The notes: generated from the sequence alone by a model not told the origin. A stretch of 64,000 bases of DNA from Marinobacter iranensis (GCF_029207565.1 NZ_JANCMW010000001.1:620001-684000), one strand, 5' to 3'. Positions 10,030 through 22,786 are shown, counted from the first letter of the stretch. Numbers and translations: made by a program.

Positions 10030-10458
10030 TCAGTTTGCCTCGTCGATGTATATTTTCGGGGTTTCGCCCCGAACATCGAAGTAGAACCCGTAGGTGCCGG
10101 TTTCCGGGGGAGTAAAGCGGAAGTTTTCGAACACGGCGGAACAGTTGGCTTTTACCGGCTTGTTCAGCTCCACGTCCTTGTCCTCTTCCGACAGGTAGCC
10201 GCAGTTGGTGCCTGACGTCCAGTTGGCATCACCGAACTTGAACTCGTAAGGCTGGCCGTCTGCCTTCAGTTCCACTTCCGTGCGGTAGAGCCCGCTGTCT
10301 ACTTTCTTGACCTTGTATTCCGGTAACGCATCCCACCAGGCAAATTGCCCCCGTAGGTACAGTGACTTGCTATAGTCGCGTTCACCACCTGAGGTGGCGC
10401 AGCCAGCGGTGACGGCCAGAGCCGAGGCCAGGGCCAGCGTTGTGAGTTTCCTGTTCAT
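10030..10458 (-). CDS. Small lipoprotein with a starch-module-like (X25-type) domain
   Basis: This predicts a 142-residue lipoprotein with signal MNRKLTTLALASALAVTAGC ending in a lipobox-like cysteine. The start at 10458 is chosen over the longer frame (10497) because of an AAGGAG site just upstream. The mature part (about 100 residues) has the pattern SLYLRGQFAWWDALPEYK ... GQPYEFKFGDANW ... YGFYFDVRGETPKIY. This resembles the X25-type beta-sandwich modules found in pullulanases and amylases, here as a stand-alone protein. It follows the pullulanase gene by 77 bp on the same strand, suggesting co-transcription and a role in binding alpha-glucan at the cell envelope. The function is inferred. 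Confidence 0.7.
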   Translation of the reverse strand: MNRKLTTLALASALAVTAGCATSGGERDYSKSLYLRGQFAWWDALPEYKVKKVDSGLYRTEVELKADGQPYEFKFGDANWTSGTNCGYLSEEDKDVELNKPVKANCSAVFENFRFTPPETGTYGFYFDVRGETPKIYIDEAN

Positions 10459-10535
10459 GGTTTTCTCCTTTATTGTTGTTGACCCCATGGGCTTCAATCA
10501 GTCATGGGGCCGCCATGGGCCCGCGATCAGCGGGC

Positions 10536-13691
<3,156 letters not shown>

Positions 13692-13941
13692 AACGGATAT
13701 CCTTTTTTCCATTGTTTTTGTTGGGGGTGTCGCTTGCGAACCGGCAGGGCCTGTACGCAAACGTACCAGGATCATGGTTGCGCGAAGAGGCCTGGCACAC
13801 ATCCTTCGGCAATGGACTTTTGCAGGCGTAGTCCGCGGGGCGTATGGGGAGTAGAAAAAAGAGGGGTGCGAGCGCACAAAAAAGGGCCGGCTGAAGAGCC
13901 GGCCCAAGGAGGTCCAACGAGAGAGTGTGGTTTTTAGAGCC
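13692..13941 (-). promoter_or_regulatory. lamB-pulA gap with terminator and possible MalT-type motif
   Basis: This 250-bp gap holds the lamB terminator, then GGGGAGTAG at 13846-13854 and two GGCGTA motifs (13825-13830 and 13839-13844). Similar GGGGAGTAG and GGCGTAG words recur upstream of amylase/malE, which suggests a shared activator site for pulA. Confidence 0.4.
13878..13905 (-). terminator. Rho-independent terminator after lamB
   Basis: Reading the minus strand, a perfect 9-bp stem GGGCCGGCT/AGCCGGCCC with a 4-nt loop is followed by six T residues. Confidence 0.92.
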
Positions 13942-15270
13942 TTACCACCAGGCTTCGATCTGGGCGCCGATCTGGATGTCGCCATCGATGCCCTCACTGC
14001 GCGCGGCTTCGGCCTGGTCGCCGAAGAAGGCTGCGGCGTAGGCGCGAATGACCGGGCGTGCCCAGTAGCCGGGGCCTGCGCTCCATTGCTGTGAAATGGC
14101 AACCTTTTGCAGGTCGGTTGCCTCGTCGTTGTAGGGTTGGTGCACGTCCTCGTAGCCTACTTCCAGTGCCGTGCTGGTCACTGAGTTCCAGTTGTAGATC
14201 GGGCGTGCAACAACGCTCAGGCGTGTGGGTTCTTCTTCGTTGATCGGGCCGTAGGTCTCGCCCTCGGAATACAGTGCGGAGTAGCCGAGCTCCCACGGGC
14301 CGCCCAGTTTGATCACACCGTGGTTCAGTACGCGCCAGCTCTTCTCAAGCGTACCGTCGTAGTAGGGGGCGTTCAGGCTTGCATTGCCACCCTGGTTGGC
14401 GAATGCCGCTTCGCCCAGCGAGTCGGTGGCGTATTGCAGGACGAATTTGTTGAAGCCGCCCATAAAGCCGGTCGACAGCTCTACGGTACCGAAGAAACCG
14501 TCCTCGTCCATGATGCCTGCAGCGTCCTGCTCGTCCGTCAGGTCCGCCATGCCGTAGATACCGGCCAGTGTCAGCGTGCTTTCACCAACCGGGAAGGCGT
14601 AGCGCAGGTCCAGCTTGTTGTTCTGGACGATGGTGTCACTTTCCTGCTTGTCGAAGTTGATCCATGCCGCGGAGAACTGGCCGGCGCCTGCCTGGATGTT
14701 CTCTACACCGGCGCCGTAGCCGGAGTTGTTGATGTAGAACAGGTCCAGTTGGTGTACGTCATGGCGCTTGTAGAAACGCTTGCCGGCCCACAGGGTGGCG
14801 CCTGGCAGTGACTCGATGACGTTGGTGCCGGAAACATACAACTGCCGCACCGCGACTTCACCGCCACTGTAAGGGTTGCCGTTGTTACGGGTGGTTTGCT
14901 GGCCACCAAAATCAACGCCATTGACGTCGTCGGCGCCATCAAATGCCTGGTAGTCGTTGCCCTGGTTGATGGCTTCGTAGGAAACCATGGAGTCGAAACG
15001 GAAGGTTTTACCGTCCTGGCTGAAGAGCTGGTCGCCAAACGCCAGTTCCGCGTAGGTGTCGCACTCGTCTGCGAGGCGGCCGACAAAGTGGCCATTGGCA
15101 CCGCTGCCGAAACAGGTTTGCTCACCCCCACTGCTGGTATTGGTGGACAGGCCTGAACGGGCGTAGCCATGGAAATCAACGGCAATGGCCGGGGTGGCCA
15201 TGATGACGGCTGTGACCGCAGCCGCTAGCGGGAGTTTGTTCGGGAAAAGGCGCTTATTATTTTGCATCAT
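13942..15270 (-). CDS. lamB: LamB-type maltoporin
   Basis: An outer-membrane 18-stranded trimeric porin for maltodextrins. The 442-residue product has a cleavable signal (NKLPLAAAVTAVIMATPAIA) followed by VDFHGYARSGLS, the LamB N-terminal strand. It has the cysteine pair of the first loop (ETCFGSG-type QTCFGSG...ADECDTYAEL), GKRFYKRHDVHQLDLFY, and ends with the aromatic terminus IEAWW needed for outer-membrane insertion. The start is either of two adjacent ATGs (15270 or 15267). Its upstream region carries MalT-like boxes. Together with pulA and the mal genes near 51-58 kb it makes a complete maltodextrin route. Confidence 0.96.
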   Translation of the reverse strand: MMQNNKRLFPNKLPLAAAVTAVIMATPAIAVDFHGYARSGLSTNTSSGGEQTCFGSGANGHFVGRLADECDTYAELAFGDQLFSQDGKTFRFDSMVSYEAINQGNDYQAFDGADDVNGVDFGGQQTTRNNGNPYSGGEVAVRQLYVSGTNVIESLPGATLWAGKRFYKRHDVHQLDLFYINNSGYGAGVENIQAGAGQFSAAWINFDKQESDTIVQNNKLDLRYAFPVGESTLTLAGIYGMADLTDEQDAAGIMDEDGFFGTVELSTGFMGGFNKFVLQYATDSLGEAAFANQGGNASLNAPYYDGTLEKSWRVLNHGVIKLGGPWELGYSALYSEGETYGPINEEEPTRLSVVARPIYNWNSVTSTALEVGYEDVHQPYNDEATDLQKVAISQQWSAGPGYWARPVIRAYAAAFFGDQAEAARSEGIDGDIQIGAQIEAWW

Positions 15271-15439
15271 CTGTGTCCTGTGCTTTTTGTCTTTTTTGAA
15301 TGTCAGGGAAGCGGAAGTTCCGACATCCTGTCATGGGACAGTCAGGGCCGGATCAGGCTTCCGGTTCCCTTGATTGCAGCTTCTGCCAATCAGACATTGG
15401 GAAACCGGATTTCATAGTCCTGTAACGGGCAGATGAGTA

Positions 15440-15505
15440 CATCCTCCGCCCTGAAGAAAAAGGGGGGTGAGTTTTCAGGGGGAGGAGGGGCGTAGAAGGA
15501 TGAGT
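15440..15505. promoter_or_regulatory. MalT-like boxes upstream of lamB
   Basis: GGGGAGGAGG at 15479-15488 is an exact match to the enterobacterial MalT box GGGGA(T/G)GAGG. It is followed by AAGGATGAGT at 15496-15505. A reverse-oriented GGCGGAGGATG lies at 15440-15450. The whole segment is closely similar to the one at 58319-58348. malT itself is not in this window. Confidence 0.65.
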
Positions 15506-15572
15506 CAGGAAATCAGTGGCTTTGCTACATTTAACAGCAGGGAGACACTGATAGTGTGCCTGGGTAGGGCGC

Positions 15573-16442
15573 CTAGATCGGAAAGCGCGTTGGTTTCAGG
15601 CTTTCCTTGATCTTTTTCAGGTGGCCGAGAAAATCAGCGCCGCGCTTCAGGGTGACGCCGGTGGCCAGGATGTCGATCACGGTCAGGTGAATTATGCGTG
15701 ATGACATGGGCATGTAGACCTCGGTGTCTTCCGGCGCGGTGACTTCGATCACCACGGTGCAGGCTTCGGCAAGCGGTGACCCTGGCATGGTGATGCCGAT
15801 CACGGTTGCTCCGTTGTTCCTCGCCTGCTGGGCAATATCCACGGTCTCGCGGGTGCGCCCGGTGTAGGAGATCAGCACAATCACATCGCCGGTAGTGCTG
15901 CCGGCAGCGACCATGCGTTGCATTAACGCGTCGTCGTAGGACATCACCGGGATGTTGAAGCGGAAGAACTTGTGCTGGGCATCCATGGCAACGGGGGCTG
16001 AGCCGCCCATGCCAAAGAAGTTGATCTGTTTGGCCTGGATCAGGTAATCGATGGCTGCTGCCAGTGCCTTCGGGTCCAGGGCCTGGCGCGCCTTGTCCAG
16101 GCTGGCAATGGTGCTGAGCATGATTTTATCGGCGAATTCTGCGACGGTGTCGTCAGGCTCCACGTTCTGGCCGATATAGGGCGTGCCGGTGGCAATGCTC
16201 TGGGCCAGGCGAATCTTGAAGTCCGGGAAACCGGTGGCGGAGAACCCGCGGCAGAAGCGGTTGACGGTGGGCTCGCTGACATCGGCGGCACGTGCCAGGG
16301 CTGCGATGCTGTATCGGGTGGCGGCAGTGGGGTCACGAAGAATCGCCTCGGCAACCTTGCGCTCGGACTTATTGAGGGTGTCCAGGCGTGACTGGATGTC
16401 TTCGAGCAGATTGTCGTCGCGGTGTGACTGGTTGGCAGCCAT
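15573..16442 (-). CDS. hexR: HexR, RpiR-family regulator of glucose metabolism
   Basis: A transcriptional regulator that in pseudomonads represses zwf, edd and gap and is released by the Entner-Doudoroff intermediate KDPG. The N-terminal HTH_6 domain spans about residues 1-80 ([13 protein letters not shown] ... [23 protein letters not shown]). The C-terminal SIS sugar-phosphate domain spans about 125-260 ([38 protein letters not shown]). I start at 16442 (289 aa) because AGGGAG lies 8 bp before; an in-frame ATG lies 7 codons further out. It is divergent from zwf across a 215-bp promoter region, the standard arrangement. Confidence 0.93.
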   Translation of the reverse strand: MAANQSHRDDNLLEDIQSRLDTLNKSERKVAEAILRDPTAATRYSIAALARAADVSEPTVNRFCRGFSATGFPDFKIRLAQSIATGTPYIGQNVEPDDTVAEFADKIMLSTIASLDKARQALDPKALAAAIDYLIQAKQINFFGMGGSAPVAMDAQHKFFRFNIPVMSYDDALMQRMVAAGSTTGDVIVLISYTGRTRETVDIAQQARNNGATVIGITMPGSPLAEACTVVIEVTAPEDTEVYMPMSSRIIHLTVIDILATGVTLKRGADFLGHLKKIKESLKPTRFPI

Positions 16443-16514
16443 TGAAGATACTCCCTGAATCATTGGCGTTCTTATGAAAATTCGCGCTGATTATAGCGTG
16501 TTTTCAGGGGTTTT

Positions 16515-16527
16515 GTGGTAGTAAAAG
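16515..16527 (+). promoter_or_regulatory. Candidate HexR half-operator A
   Basis: GTGGTAGTAAAAG, close to the hexR start, shares GTAGTAAAA/T with the two other candidate sites in this window (16580-16596 and 22663-22678). The assignment is by recurrence only. Confidence 0.35.
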
Positions 16528-16579
16528 TGTCATTATTTGGAAAATATCCTTGGAAAATTTCATTTCAGATGTCATTATT

Positions 16580-16596
16580 TGCATAAAATTACTACA
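16580..16596 (-). promoter_or_regulatory. Candidate HexR operator B before zwf
   Basis: On the minus strand this reads TGTAGTAATTTTATGCA, an imperfect palindrome with the same TGTAGTAAww core as the gap/edd site. It lies 62 bp before the zwf start. Confidence 0.45.
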
Positions 16597-16657
16597 TTGA
16601 CGCCTCGAGTCGTGCAGGCAGTGCAACACTGCACGAAAACAAAGAGAGAAGGAACCG

Positions 16658-18133
16658 ATGGCCGATCCGATAAATACCCGCTGTGACCTGATGATGTTTG
16701 GAGCGCTTGGCGACCTGGCGCAACGCAAACTGTTTCCCGCACTGTATCAACTGGAGCGCGCCGGGCTGCTCCATAAGCGTAGTCGTATTCTGGCGATAGC
16801 GAGAAACAAAGCCGAAACCGGCGAGGTTCGCAGGATTCTTCTCGACAAACTGAAAGAACACGTGAAGAAGGACGAGTTTGACGCTGGCGTGGCTGATCGG
16901 TTCCTGCAGCGCGTCGATTACCAGTTCCTGGACTTCACCAACCCGGACGGCTACGGCGCCCTCAATGACTGGCGCAGCACCGAACCCAGCAACCTGATCG
17001 TTTACATGGCCACACCACCGGCCATGTACGGTGAAATTTCACGCAACCTCAGGAGCAACAATTGTTGCGACCAGAATACACGGGTGGTGGCTGAAAAGCC
17101 GATCGGCCACGACCTGGAATCCTCCAAGGTCATTAATGATGAACTGGGCGAAGTCTACAACGAGGACCAGTTGTTCCGTATCGACCACTACCTGGGTAAG
17201 GAAACGGTCCAGAACCTGATTGCCCTGCGGTTTGCCAATAACCTGTTTGCCTCCCAGTGGGACCAGAACCACATTTCCCACGTCGAGATTTCCGTGGCTG
17301 AAAGCGTGGGAATCGAAGGCCGCTGGGGCTATTTCGACAAGGCCGGCCAGGTGCGTGACATGGTGCAGAACCACCTGCTCCAATTGTTGTGCCTGATCGC
17401 CATGGACCCACCTTCGGACCTGTCGGCAGACAGCATCCGGAATGAAAAGGTCAAGGTGCTCAAGGCATTGCGCAGGATCACGCCGGACATGATGGACACT
17501 CACGTCGTCCGTGGGCAGTACACCGCAGGCACCAGTGCGGGCAAGCCCGTTCCCGGATATCTGGAAGAAGAGGGCGCCGCCCGGGGCAGCAAGACCGAAA
17601 CCTTTGTAGCCCTGAAAGCCGAGATCGACAACTGGCGCTGGTCCGGTGTGCCGTTCTACATCCGTACCGGCAAGCGCCTGCCGGAGAAGCTCTCCCAGAT
17701 CATCATTCATTTCAAGCCGGCACCGCACTACATCTTCGATCCGGACCAGAAGCACCTGGCCAACAACAAGCTGATTATCCGTTTGCAGCCGGACGAGGGC
17801 ATGTCCCTGCAGATCCTGACCAAGGATCAGGGCCTGGACAAGGGCATGCGCCTGCGCCAGGGCCCGCTGGAGCTGACCTTTTCCGAAACCTTCGAAACCG
17901 ACCGCATCCCCGACGCTTATGAGCGTCTGCTCTGGGAGGTAATGAAGGGCAACCAGTACCTGTTCGTGCGCCGCGATGAAGTGGAGCACGCCTGGCAATG
18001 GGTCGACCAGATCATGCGCAACTGGGACGACAGTGGCGTGCCGCCAAAGCGATACGCCGCAGGCACCTGGGGCCCGGTTGCCTCCATCGCCATGATCACC
18101 CGGGACGGAAGGAGCTGGTATGAAGATGCATGA
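16658..18133 (+). CDS. zwf: Glucose-6-phosphate 1-dehydrogenase
   Basis: The cytosolic enzyme oxidises glucose-6-phosphate to 6-phosphogluconolactone, the entry to the Entner-Doudoroff and pentose phosphate routes. It has 491 residues, the normal length. The nucleotide-binding motif reads [20 protein letters not shown] (about residues 9-28) and the active-site signature [13 protein letters not shown] is intact (about 173-185). AGAGAGAAGG precedes the ATG. It overlaps pgl by 14 bp, so zwf-pgl-eda form one operon divergent from hexR. Confidence 0.97.
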   Translation: MADPINTRCDLMMFGALGDLAQRKLFPALYQLERAGLLHKRSRILAIARNKAETGEVRRILLDKLKEHVKKDEFDAGVADRFLQRVDYQFLDFTNPDGYGALNDWRSTEPSNLIVYMATPPAMYGEISRNLRSNNCCDQNTRVVAEKPIGHDLESSKVINDELGEVYNEDQLFRIDHYLGKETVQNLIALRFANNLFASQWDQNHISHVEISVAESVGIEGRWGYFDKAGQVRDMVQNHLLQLLCLIAMDPPSDLSADSIRNEKVKVLKALRRITPDMMDTHVVRGQYTAGTSAGKPVPGYLEEEGAARGSKTETFVALKAEIDNWRWSGVPFYIRTGKRLPEKLSQIIIHFKPAPHYIFDPDQKHLANNKLIIRLQPDEGMSLQILTKDQGLDKGMRLRQGPLELTFSETFETDRIPDAYERLLWEVMKGNQYLFVRRDEVEHAWQWVDQIMRNWDDSGVPPKRYAAGTWGPVASIAMITRDGRSWYEDA

Positions 18134-18839
18134 TCTCGGCCTGCCAGAGGCAGTGGACACTCACTTTTTCGACACCCCTGACGATGCTGCGGTGGCGCTT
18201 GCGGATGCCGTGGCCAGACATCTCTCCGAGCGGCTACTGATCGCGCCCCGCGCCAGCCTGGTGGTTTCCGGTGGCTCCACACCGCTGCCGTTTTTCGAGG
18301 CTTTGCGGGAAAAGCCCCTGGACTGGGCGCGGATCGATGTATTGCTGGCGGATGAACGCTGGGTGCCGGAAGACGACAAGGACAGCAATACCCGTCTGGT
18401 CCGGGAAAACCTGCTGCAGGGCCCCGCCTCGGAAGCGAGGTACCTGTCCCTCAAGCAGCCCGGCGACACCCCGGCTGAAGGCTTGGCAGCGGTGGAATCG
18501 GCCCTTAACGATCTCCACTTGCCGCTGGACGTGCTGATCCTGGGCATGGGCAACGATGGCCACACTGCGTCACTGTTTCCGGATGCGCCCGAACTGGACG
18601 AGGCCCTGGATACGGATTCGGCGGCCATCGTGGTGCCGATGACACCGGCTTCCCAGCCCCAGAAACGCATTACGCTGACGCTGCGTGCCCTGAACCAGGC
18701 CGGTTTCACGGCGCTGCACCTGAAAGGCGATGACAAGCTGAAAACCCTGCAGACTGCCTGCAGCGACATCGGGAAGGTATGGGACATGCCCGTTCGCGCT
18801 TTCCTGAAACCGGGCCTGCAGGTTTATTGGAGCGCCTGA
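18120..18839 (+). CDS. pgl: 6-phosphogluconolactonase, DevB type
   Basis: Hydrolyses 6-phosphogluconolactone to 6-phosphogluconate. The 239-residue product has the DevB/SOL motifs [30 protein letters not shown] and [18 protein letters not shown]. Its ATG lies inside the 3' end of zwf (14-bp overlap, different frame), implying translational coupling. It is preceded by GGAAGGAG. It acts between Zwf and Edd. Confidence 0.95.
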   Translation: MKMHDLGLPEAVDTHFFDTPDDAAVALADAVARHLSERLLIAPRASLVVSGGSTPLPFFEALREKPLDWARIDVLLADERWVPEDDKDSNTRLVRENLLQGPASEARYLSLKQPGDTPAEGLAAVESALNDLHLPLDVLILGMGNDGHTASLFPDAPELDEALDTDSAAIVVPMTPASQPQKRITLTLRALNQAGFTALHLKGDDKLKTLQTACSDIGKVWDMPVRAFLKPGLQVYWSA

Positions 18840-18876
18840 GGCCGATCGCCAAAGATTTGTTTTACCGGAGAAGATT

Positions 18877-19524
18877 ATGAGCCAACTGTCTGACTTTCAC
18901 CGCGAGCGCGTCCGGTCGGTGCTGAGCGCCTCGCCGCTTATTCCAGTGATCACCATCAACCACCCGGACCAGGCGCTGCCATTGTGCCAGGCGCTGGTCG
19001 ACGGTGGTATTCGCGTTCTGGAAATCACCTTGCGCACTCCCCACGGCCTGAAGGCCATTGAGCAAGTAAGAAAAGCGATCCCGGATGCCTGGGTAGGGGC
19101 GGGTACGGTGACCAGCATTGCCCAGTACCGCCAGGTGGAAGCCGCAGGCGCCCAATTTGTGATTACCCCGGGCGTCACCGAGGCCATCCTGGAATTCGGC
19201 GTCACCTCCGAGGCCCCACTGCTTCCGGGGGTTTCGACGATTTCAGAGCTGATGGTGGGCTACAACCTGGGCTACCGGGAATTCAAGTTCTTCCCGGCGG
19301 AAGTCGCTGGCGGCATCCCGGCCCTGAAGGCCTTCTCCGGCCCCTTTCCGGACGTCACCTTCTGCCCGACCGGCGGGATCCGTCGCAACACCGCCAAGGA
19401 CTACCTGGCCCTTGATAACGTCTCGGCCGTTGGTGGTACCTGGTTGACGCCGGGTGATTCGGTTGAGTCCGGAGACTGGGGGCAGATTTCGGAGATTGCT
19501 CGGGGGAGTCTTGCTGACCTGTGA
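18877..19524 (+). CDS. eda: KDPG aldolase (2-dehydro-3-deoxy-phosphogluconate aldolase)
   Basis: Splits KDPG to pyruvate and glyceraldehyde-3-phosphate. The 215-residue class I aldolase has the catalytic glutamate in VLEITLRTPHG and the Schiff-base lysine in YREFKFFPAEVAGG. A phosphate-binding segment CPTGGIRRNTAKDYLAL follows. It lies 37 bp after pgl in the zwf-pgl-eda operon. No simple T-tailed terminator follows; the nested palindromes at 19565-20034 occupy that position instead. Confidence 0.96.
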   Translation: MSQLSDFHRERVRSVLSASPLIPVITINHPDQALPLCQALVDGGIRVLEITLRTPHGLKAIEQVRKAIPDAWVGAGTVTSIAQYRQVEAAGAQFVITPGVTEAILEFGVTSEAPLLPGVSTISELMVGYNLGYREFKFFPAEVAGGIPALKAFSGPFPDVTFCPTGGIRRNTAKDYLALDNVSAVGGTWLTPGDSVESGDWGQISEIARGSLADL

Positions 19525-19564
19525 GTTCTGTTCTCGGTCTGTAGCCTGAGATATTGGGGCATTC

Positions 19565-19672
19565 GCGGTTGGTGATAGGGCCGTTCGGGAAACGCTACGA
19601 GCACATCCCTGTGCGCTTGGAATTGGCCATCCTTGGCCAATTACATTCCCGAACGGCCCTATCACCAACCGC
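19565..19672 (-). repeat. Nested palindromic repeat, copy 1
   Basis: Perfect 27-bp inverted arms (19565-19591 and 19646-19672) enclose a 54-bp core. Read on the minus strand the core contains a smaller palindrome AATTGGCCAAGGATGGCCAATT (interrupted by the asymmetric GGAT) and then AGCGCACAGGGATGTGCT, itself partly self-complementary. The core shares 37 identical bases with copy 2 (19871-19907). Confidence 0.85.
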
Positions 19673-19718
19673 TTGTTCTGGCTCCGAAGATAACGCTTGG
19701 GTGCTTCACCCCCAAAAC

Positions 19719-19804
19719 GTAGGTCGGATTAGCGAAGCGTAATCCGACAAAATGGCAGCGACACGAAGCACAACGTCGGATTACGCTTCGCTAATCCGAC
19801 CTAC
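19719..19804. repeat. Inverted pair of REP-like GTCGGATTA palindromes
   Basis: Two 30-bp units (19719-19748 and 19775-19804) are exact reverse complements. Each is itself a hairpin with stem GTCGGATTA/TAATCCGAC and loop GCGAAGCG. They are separated by 26 bp. This is the layout of extragenic palindromic (REP/BIME-like) elements. Confidence 0.85.
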
Positions 19805-19843
19805 AAAAACGGTGCTATCTGGCGATATCCAGTAGGTTCAGAC

Positions 19844-20034
19844 AGAGGCTGCGGGGCGGGGCTTCCCAAAATGTAATTGGCCAAGGATGGCCAATTCCAA
19901 GCGCACATGGGTGAGGCCGAGCGCTTATGAAGCGAAGCTTCATGCGACAGCCGAACGACAGCAATCTGTGATTGCTGGCTGGACCCCGCAGGGGTGCTTG
20001 TAGCGGTTTTGGGAAGCCCCGCCCCGCAGCCTCT
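19844..20034 (+). repeat. Nested palindromic repeat, copy 2 (enlarged core)
   Basis: Perfect 28-bp arms (19844-19871 and 20007-20034) with a GC-rich sequence unrelated to copy 1 arms. The core starts with the same AATTGGCCAAGGATGGCCAA segment as copy 1. Where copy 1 has a short CACAGGGATGTG stem, this copy carries an insertion-like stretch of roughly 80 bp with further hairpins, before rejoining at GTGCTTGTAGCG. Confidence 0.85.
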
Positions 20035-20086
20035 CAGCACCAAACCAGAAGGCTACAAGGGAAGGCACCTCCCAATTAAGAGGAAA

Positions 20087-21535
20087 TCAGCGAATATCCG
20101 CCCCAACACGAACAATCTTCATGGTGTTCGTACCACCCTGGGCATTCACATAATCGCCCTTGGTGATAACAACCAGATCCCCCTCCTTGACGACACCCAT
20201 CCGAACCAGCTCAGACACCGCCCGGGCATTCGTCTGCTCATTCGGAATCGTTGCCGAATCAAAGGGCACCGTCTGCACACCACGGAACATCGTTACGCGA
20301 TGCTGAGTGGAATGGTGGCGGGAAAACGCAAAAATCGGCAGGCTCGATTTGATGCGGGACATCAGCAGGGGAGTGGCGCCGGTTTCTGTCATACAGATGA
20401 TCGACGTTATACCGTCCAGGTGATTGGCTGCATACATCGCCGACAGCGCAATCGCCTCGTCCACATGCTCCATGCTCTCGTGGATTCGGTGTTTTGACTG
20501 GTGCATCGACGGCTGCTTCTCTGCACCAATGCAGATACGCACCATCGCTTCAACCGCTTCCTTCGGATAATCACCAACGGCCGTTTCCGCGGACAGCATC
20601 ACCGCGTCGGTGTAATCCATGACGGCGTTGGCCACATCGGAAACTTCCGCCCGTGTAGGCATCGGATTTTCGATCATCGATTCCATCATCTGGGTGGCGG
20701 TAATGACCACCGTGTTGAGGGCGCGCGCGCGGTTGATGATGTGCTTCTGTACACCCACCAACTCTGCGTCACCAATCTCAACCGCCAGGTCGCCCCGAGC
20801 CACCATAACGGCGTCGGAGGCGTCAATAACCGCGTCCAGGGCGGTGTTGTCGTGGGCCAGTTCGGCGCGCTCGATCTTGGCGACCAGGCGGGCTTCGGAG
20901 CCGGCTTCTTTCAGCAGGCGGCGGGCCACGTGCATGTCTTCGGCGGTGCGTACGAACGATACCGCGACATAGTCGGCACCCAGGCGGGCGGCGGTTTTGA
21001 TGTCCTGTTTGTCTTTCTCGGTCAGCGCTTCGGCAGACAGGCCGCCGCCGCGCTTGTTCAGGCCCTTGTTGTTGGACAGGGGGCCGCCGATAAGAACACG
21101 GGAGGAGATGCTGGTGCCGTCAACGGACTCCACTTCCATCTCGATTCGACCGTCGTCCAATACCAGGATGTCGCCCGGTTTGACGTCTTCGATCAGTTGC
21201 TCGTAATCAATGCCGACACGTTCCTCATTGCCACCTTCCTTGTCCATGCTGGCGTCCAGGATGAACTGCTGGCCGGCCTTGAGGGTGACCTTGTTTTCGG
21301 AGAAGCGGGCGATTCGCAGTTTCGGGCCCTGGAGGTCTGCCAGGAGTGCGACAAAGCGACCGTTTGCGGCGGCGCATTCCCGCACCCGGCGGGCGCGTTC
21401 CATATGATCTTCAGCACTGCCATGTGAAAAGTTCAGCCGGGTCACATCCACGCCGGCGGCGATGATGGCCGACAGTGATTCCGGTGAGTCGGTGGCGGGG
21501 CCGAGTGTGGCGACGATCTTGGTGCGCCTTAGCAT
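20087..21535 (-). CDS. pyk: Pyruvate kinase, PykA type
   Basis: Converts phosphoenolpyruvate and ADP to pyruvate and ATP. The 482-residue product has the N-terminal [17 protein letters not shown] and substrate motif [16 protein letters not shown], the B domain (about 70-170), the active-site block [11 protein letters not shown] and the [22 protein letters not shown] signature. The usual C-terminal allosteric domain is also present. It is transcribed towards eda and shares with gap an orientation that suggests a gap-pyk transcript (73 bp between gap stop and pyk start). Confidence 0.96.
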   Translation of the reverse strand: MLRRTKIVATLGPATDSPESLSAIIAAGVDVTRLNFSHGSAEDHMERARRVRECAAANGRFVALLADLQGPKLRIARFSENKVTLKAGQQFILDASMDKEGGNEERVGIDYEQLIEDVKPGDILVLDDGRIEMEVESVDGTSISSRVLIGGPLSNNKGLNKRGGGLSAEALTEKDKQDIKTAARLGADYVAVSFVRTAEDMHVARRLLKEAGSEARLVAKIERAELAHDNTALDAVIDASDAVMVARGDLAVEIGDAELVGVQKHIINRARALNTVVITATQMMESMIENPMPTRAEVSDVANAVMDYTDAVMLSAETAVGDYPKEAVEAMVRICIGAEKQPSMHQSKHRIHESMEHVDEAIALSAMYAANHLDGITSIICMTETGATPLLMSRIKSSLPIFAFSRHHSTQHRVTMFRGVQTVPFDSATIPNEQTNARAVSELVRMGVVKEGDLVVITKGDYVNAQGGTNTMKIVRVGADIR

Positions 21536-21608
21536 GGTTCCTGTTTCCTTTTGTTTTCCAGTGAAGCTTTCCGGGTGTATACCGTGACAGAGCCGCAGGC
21601 GGCCAGGG

Positions 21609-22616
21609 TTACTGGCTCGCCTTTTTCATCAGTGCCACGGCGTTGTCGAGCATCCGGTTGGAGAAGCCCCATTCATTGTCGTACCAGGCCATGACTTTTG
21701 CATGACGGCCCATGGCCCGTGTGTGGTTGGCGTCGAAAATGCTGGACAGGGCGTTGTGGTTGAAATCCACACTGACCAGCTTTTCCTCGTTGTAGCCCAG
21801 CACCGGGCTGTTCTTCGCAGCGGCCCTGACGGCTTCGTTGATTTCCTCTACCGTGGTGTCGCGGCTGGCAATAAAGCCGAAATCCACCAGGGACACGTTA
21901 ATAGTAGGAACCCGCACGGCCAGTCCGTCAAGTTTTCCGGACAGTTCCGGGATGACCTTGCCAATGGCGGCGGCAGCGCCGGTCTTGGTGGGAATCATGG
22001 ACTGGGTGGCCGAGCGTGCGCGATACAGATCGGAGTGATAGACGTCGCTCAGTTTCTGGTCATTGGTGTAGGAGTGGATGGTGGTCATCAGCCCGCTCTC
22101 AATGCCAATGGTCTTGTGCAGTGCTTCAACCACCGGGGCCAGGCAGTTGGTGGTGCAGGAGGCGTTGGAGATGATGTCGTGCTCCGAGGTCAATATGTTG
22201 TCGTTGACACCGTATACCACCATGGCGTCCGCATCCGGCGAGGGTGCCGAGATGATGACCTTGCGTGCGCCCGCCTTCAGGTGGCCCTCGGCCTTGTCGC
22301 GGGAGGTGAACAGGCCCGTGCACTCGAACACCACATCCACGTGATAGTCTTTCCAGGGTAGTTCTTCCGGATTACGGATAGCGGTGATGGCAATGCGGTC
22401 GCCGTTGACCGAGAGGGACTCGGCATCGTGGTTTACAATGCCACTGAAGCGGCCATGCACACTGTCGTACTTGAGCAGATGGGCGTTGGTCTCGGCATCT
22501 CCCAGGTCGTTGATGGCGACAACCTGAAGCTGGTTGCGGTAGTCATTTTCGTAAAGTGCGCGGAGAACATTGCGGCCAATGCGTCCGAAGCCGTTTATTG
22601 CGATGCGAATAGTCAT
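21609..22616 (-). CDS. gap: Glyceraldehyde-3-phosphate dehydrogenase, type I
   Basis: Oxidises and phosphorylates glyceraldehyde-3-phosphate with NAD(P). The start at 22616 (335 aa, [16 protein letters not shown]) has a GGAG 7 bp upstream; the longer frame to 22682 is only an upstream extension. The catalytic cysteine lies in [11 protein letters not shown] (about residues 151-161) and the C-terminal [14 protein letters not shown] is intact. It is divergent from edd-glk, the same arrangement as in Pseudomonas where HexR controls both sides. Confidence 0.96.
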   Translation of the reverse strand: MTIRIAINGFGRIGRNVLRALYENDYRNQLQVVAINDLGDAETNAHLLKYDSVHGRFSGIVNHDAESLSVNGDRIAITAIRNPEELPWKDYHVDVVFECTGLFTSRDKAEGHLKAGARKVIISAPSPDADAMVVYGVNDNILTSEHDIISNASCTTNCLAPVVEALHKTIGIESGLMTTIHSYTNDQKLSDVYHSDLYRARSATQSMIPTKTGAAAAIGKVIPELSGKLDGLAVRVPTINVSLVDFGFIASRDTTVEEINEAVRAAAKNSPVLGYNEEKLVSVDFNHNALSSIFDANHTRAMGRHAKVMAWYDNEWGFSNRMLDNAVALMKKASQ

Positions 22617-22662
22617 GTTCTGGCTCCATATTTGGTTGTTTATTGTTCGTTTCGGTTGTTGA

Positions 22663-22678
22663 TGTAGTAAATATAACA
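22663..22678 (+). promoter_or_regulatory. Candidate HexR operator C between gap and edd
   Basis: TGTAGTAAATATAACA in the divergent gap/edd promoter shares TGTAGTAAww with the candidate site before zwf. The right half is degenerate. Confidence 0.45.
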
Positions 22679-22786
22679 ACAAAAATTGGAAAAATGAATG
22701 ATTGGCGGGTGAAAGAGGTAAAAAAAGTAAGTAAACTTACGGGAATTAAAAAAGCAACTAAATAACGAATTTTCAGGAGACCCACT

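Larger units (their letters stand above)
19525..20086. other. 562-bp gap between convergent eda and pyk, filled with palindromic repeats
   Basis: No gene is seen. The gap is mostly built from three palindromic blocks (19565-19672, 19719-19804, 19844-20034); the first and third are copies of one family in opposite orientation around an unrelated REP-like pair. Confidence 0.8.

Noticed and set aside
13692..14102. Upstream extension of the pullulanase frame into lamB
   Set aside because: The extension overlaps the lamB coding region and its terminator, has basic low-complexity residues, and would bury the lipoprotein signal.
19860..20035. A CRISPR-like array in the eda-pyk gap
   Set aside because: The repeats are inverted palindromes of two different families, not regularly spaced direct repeats with unique spacers.
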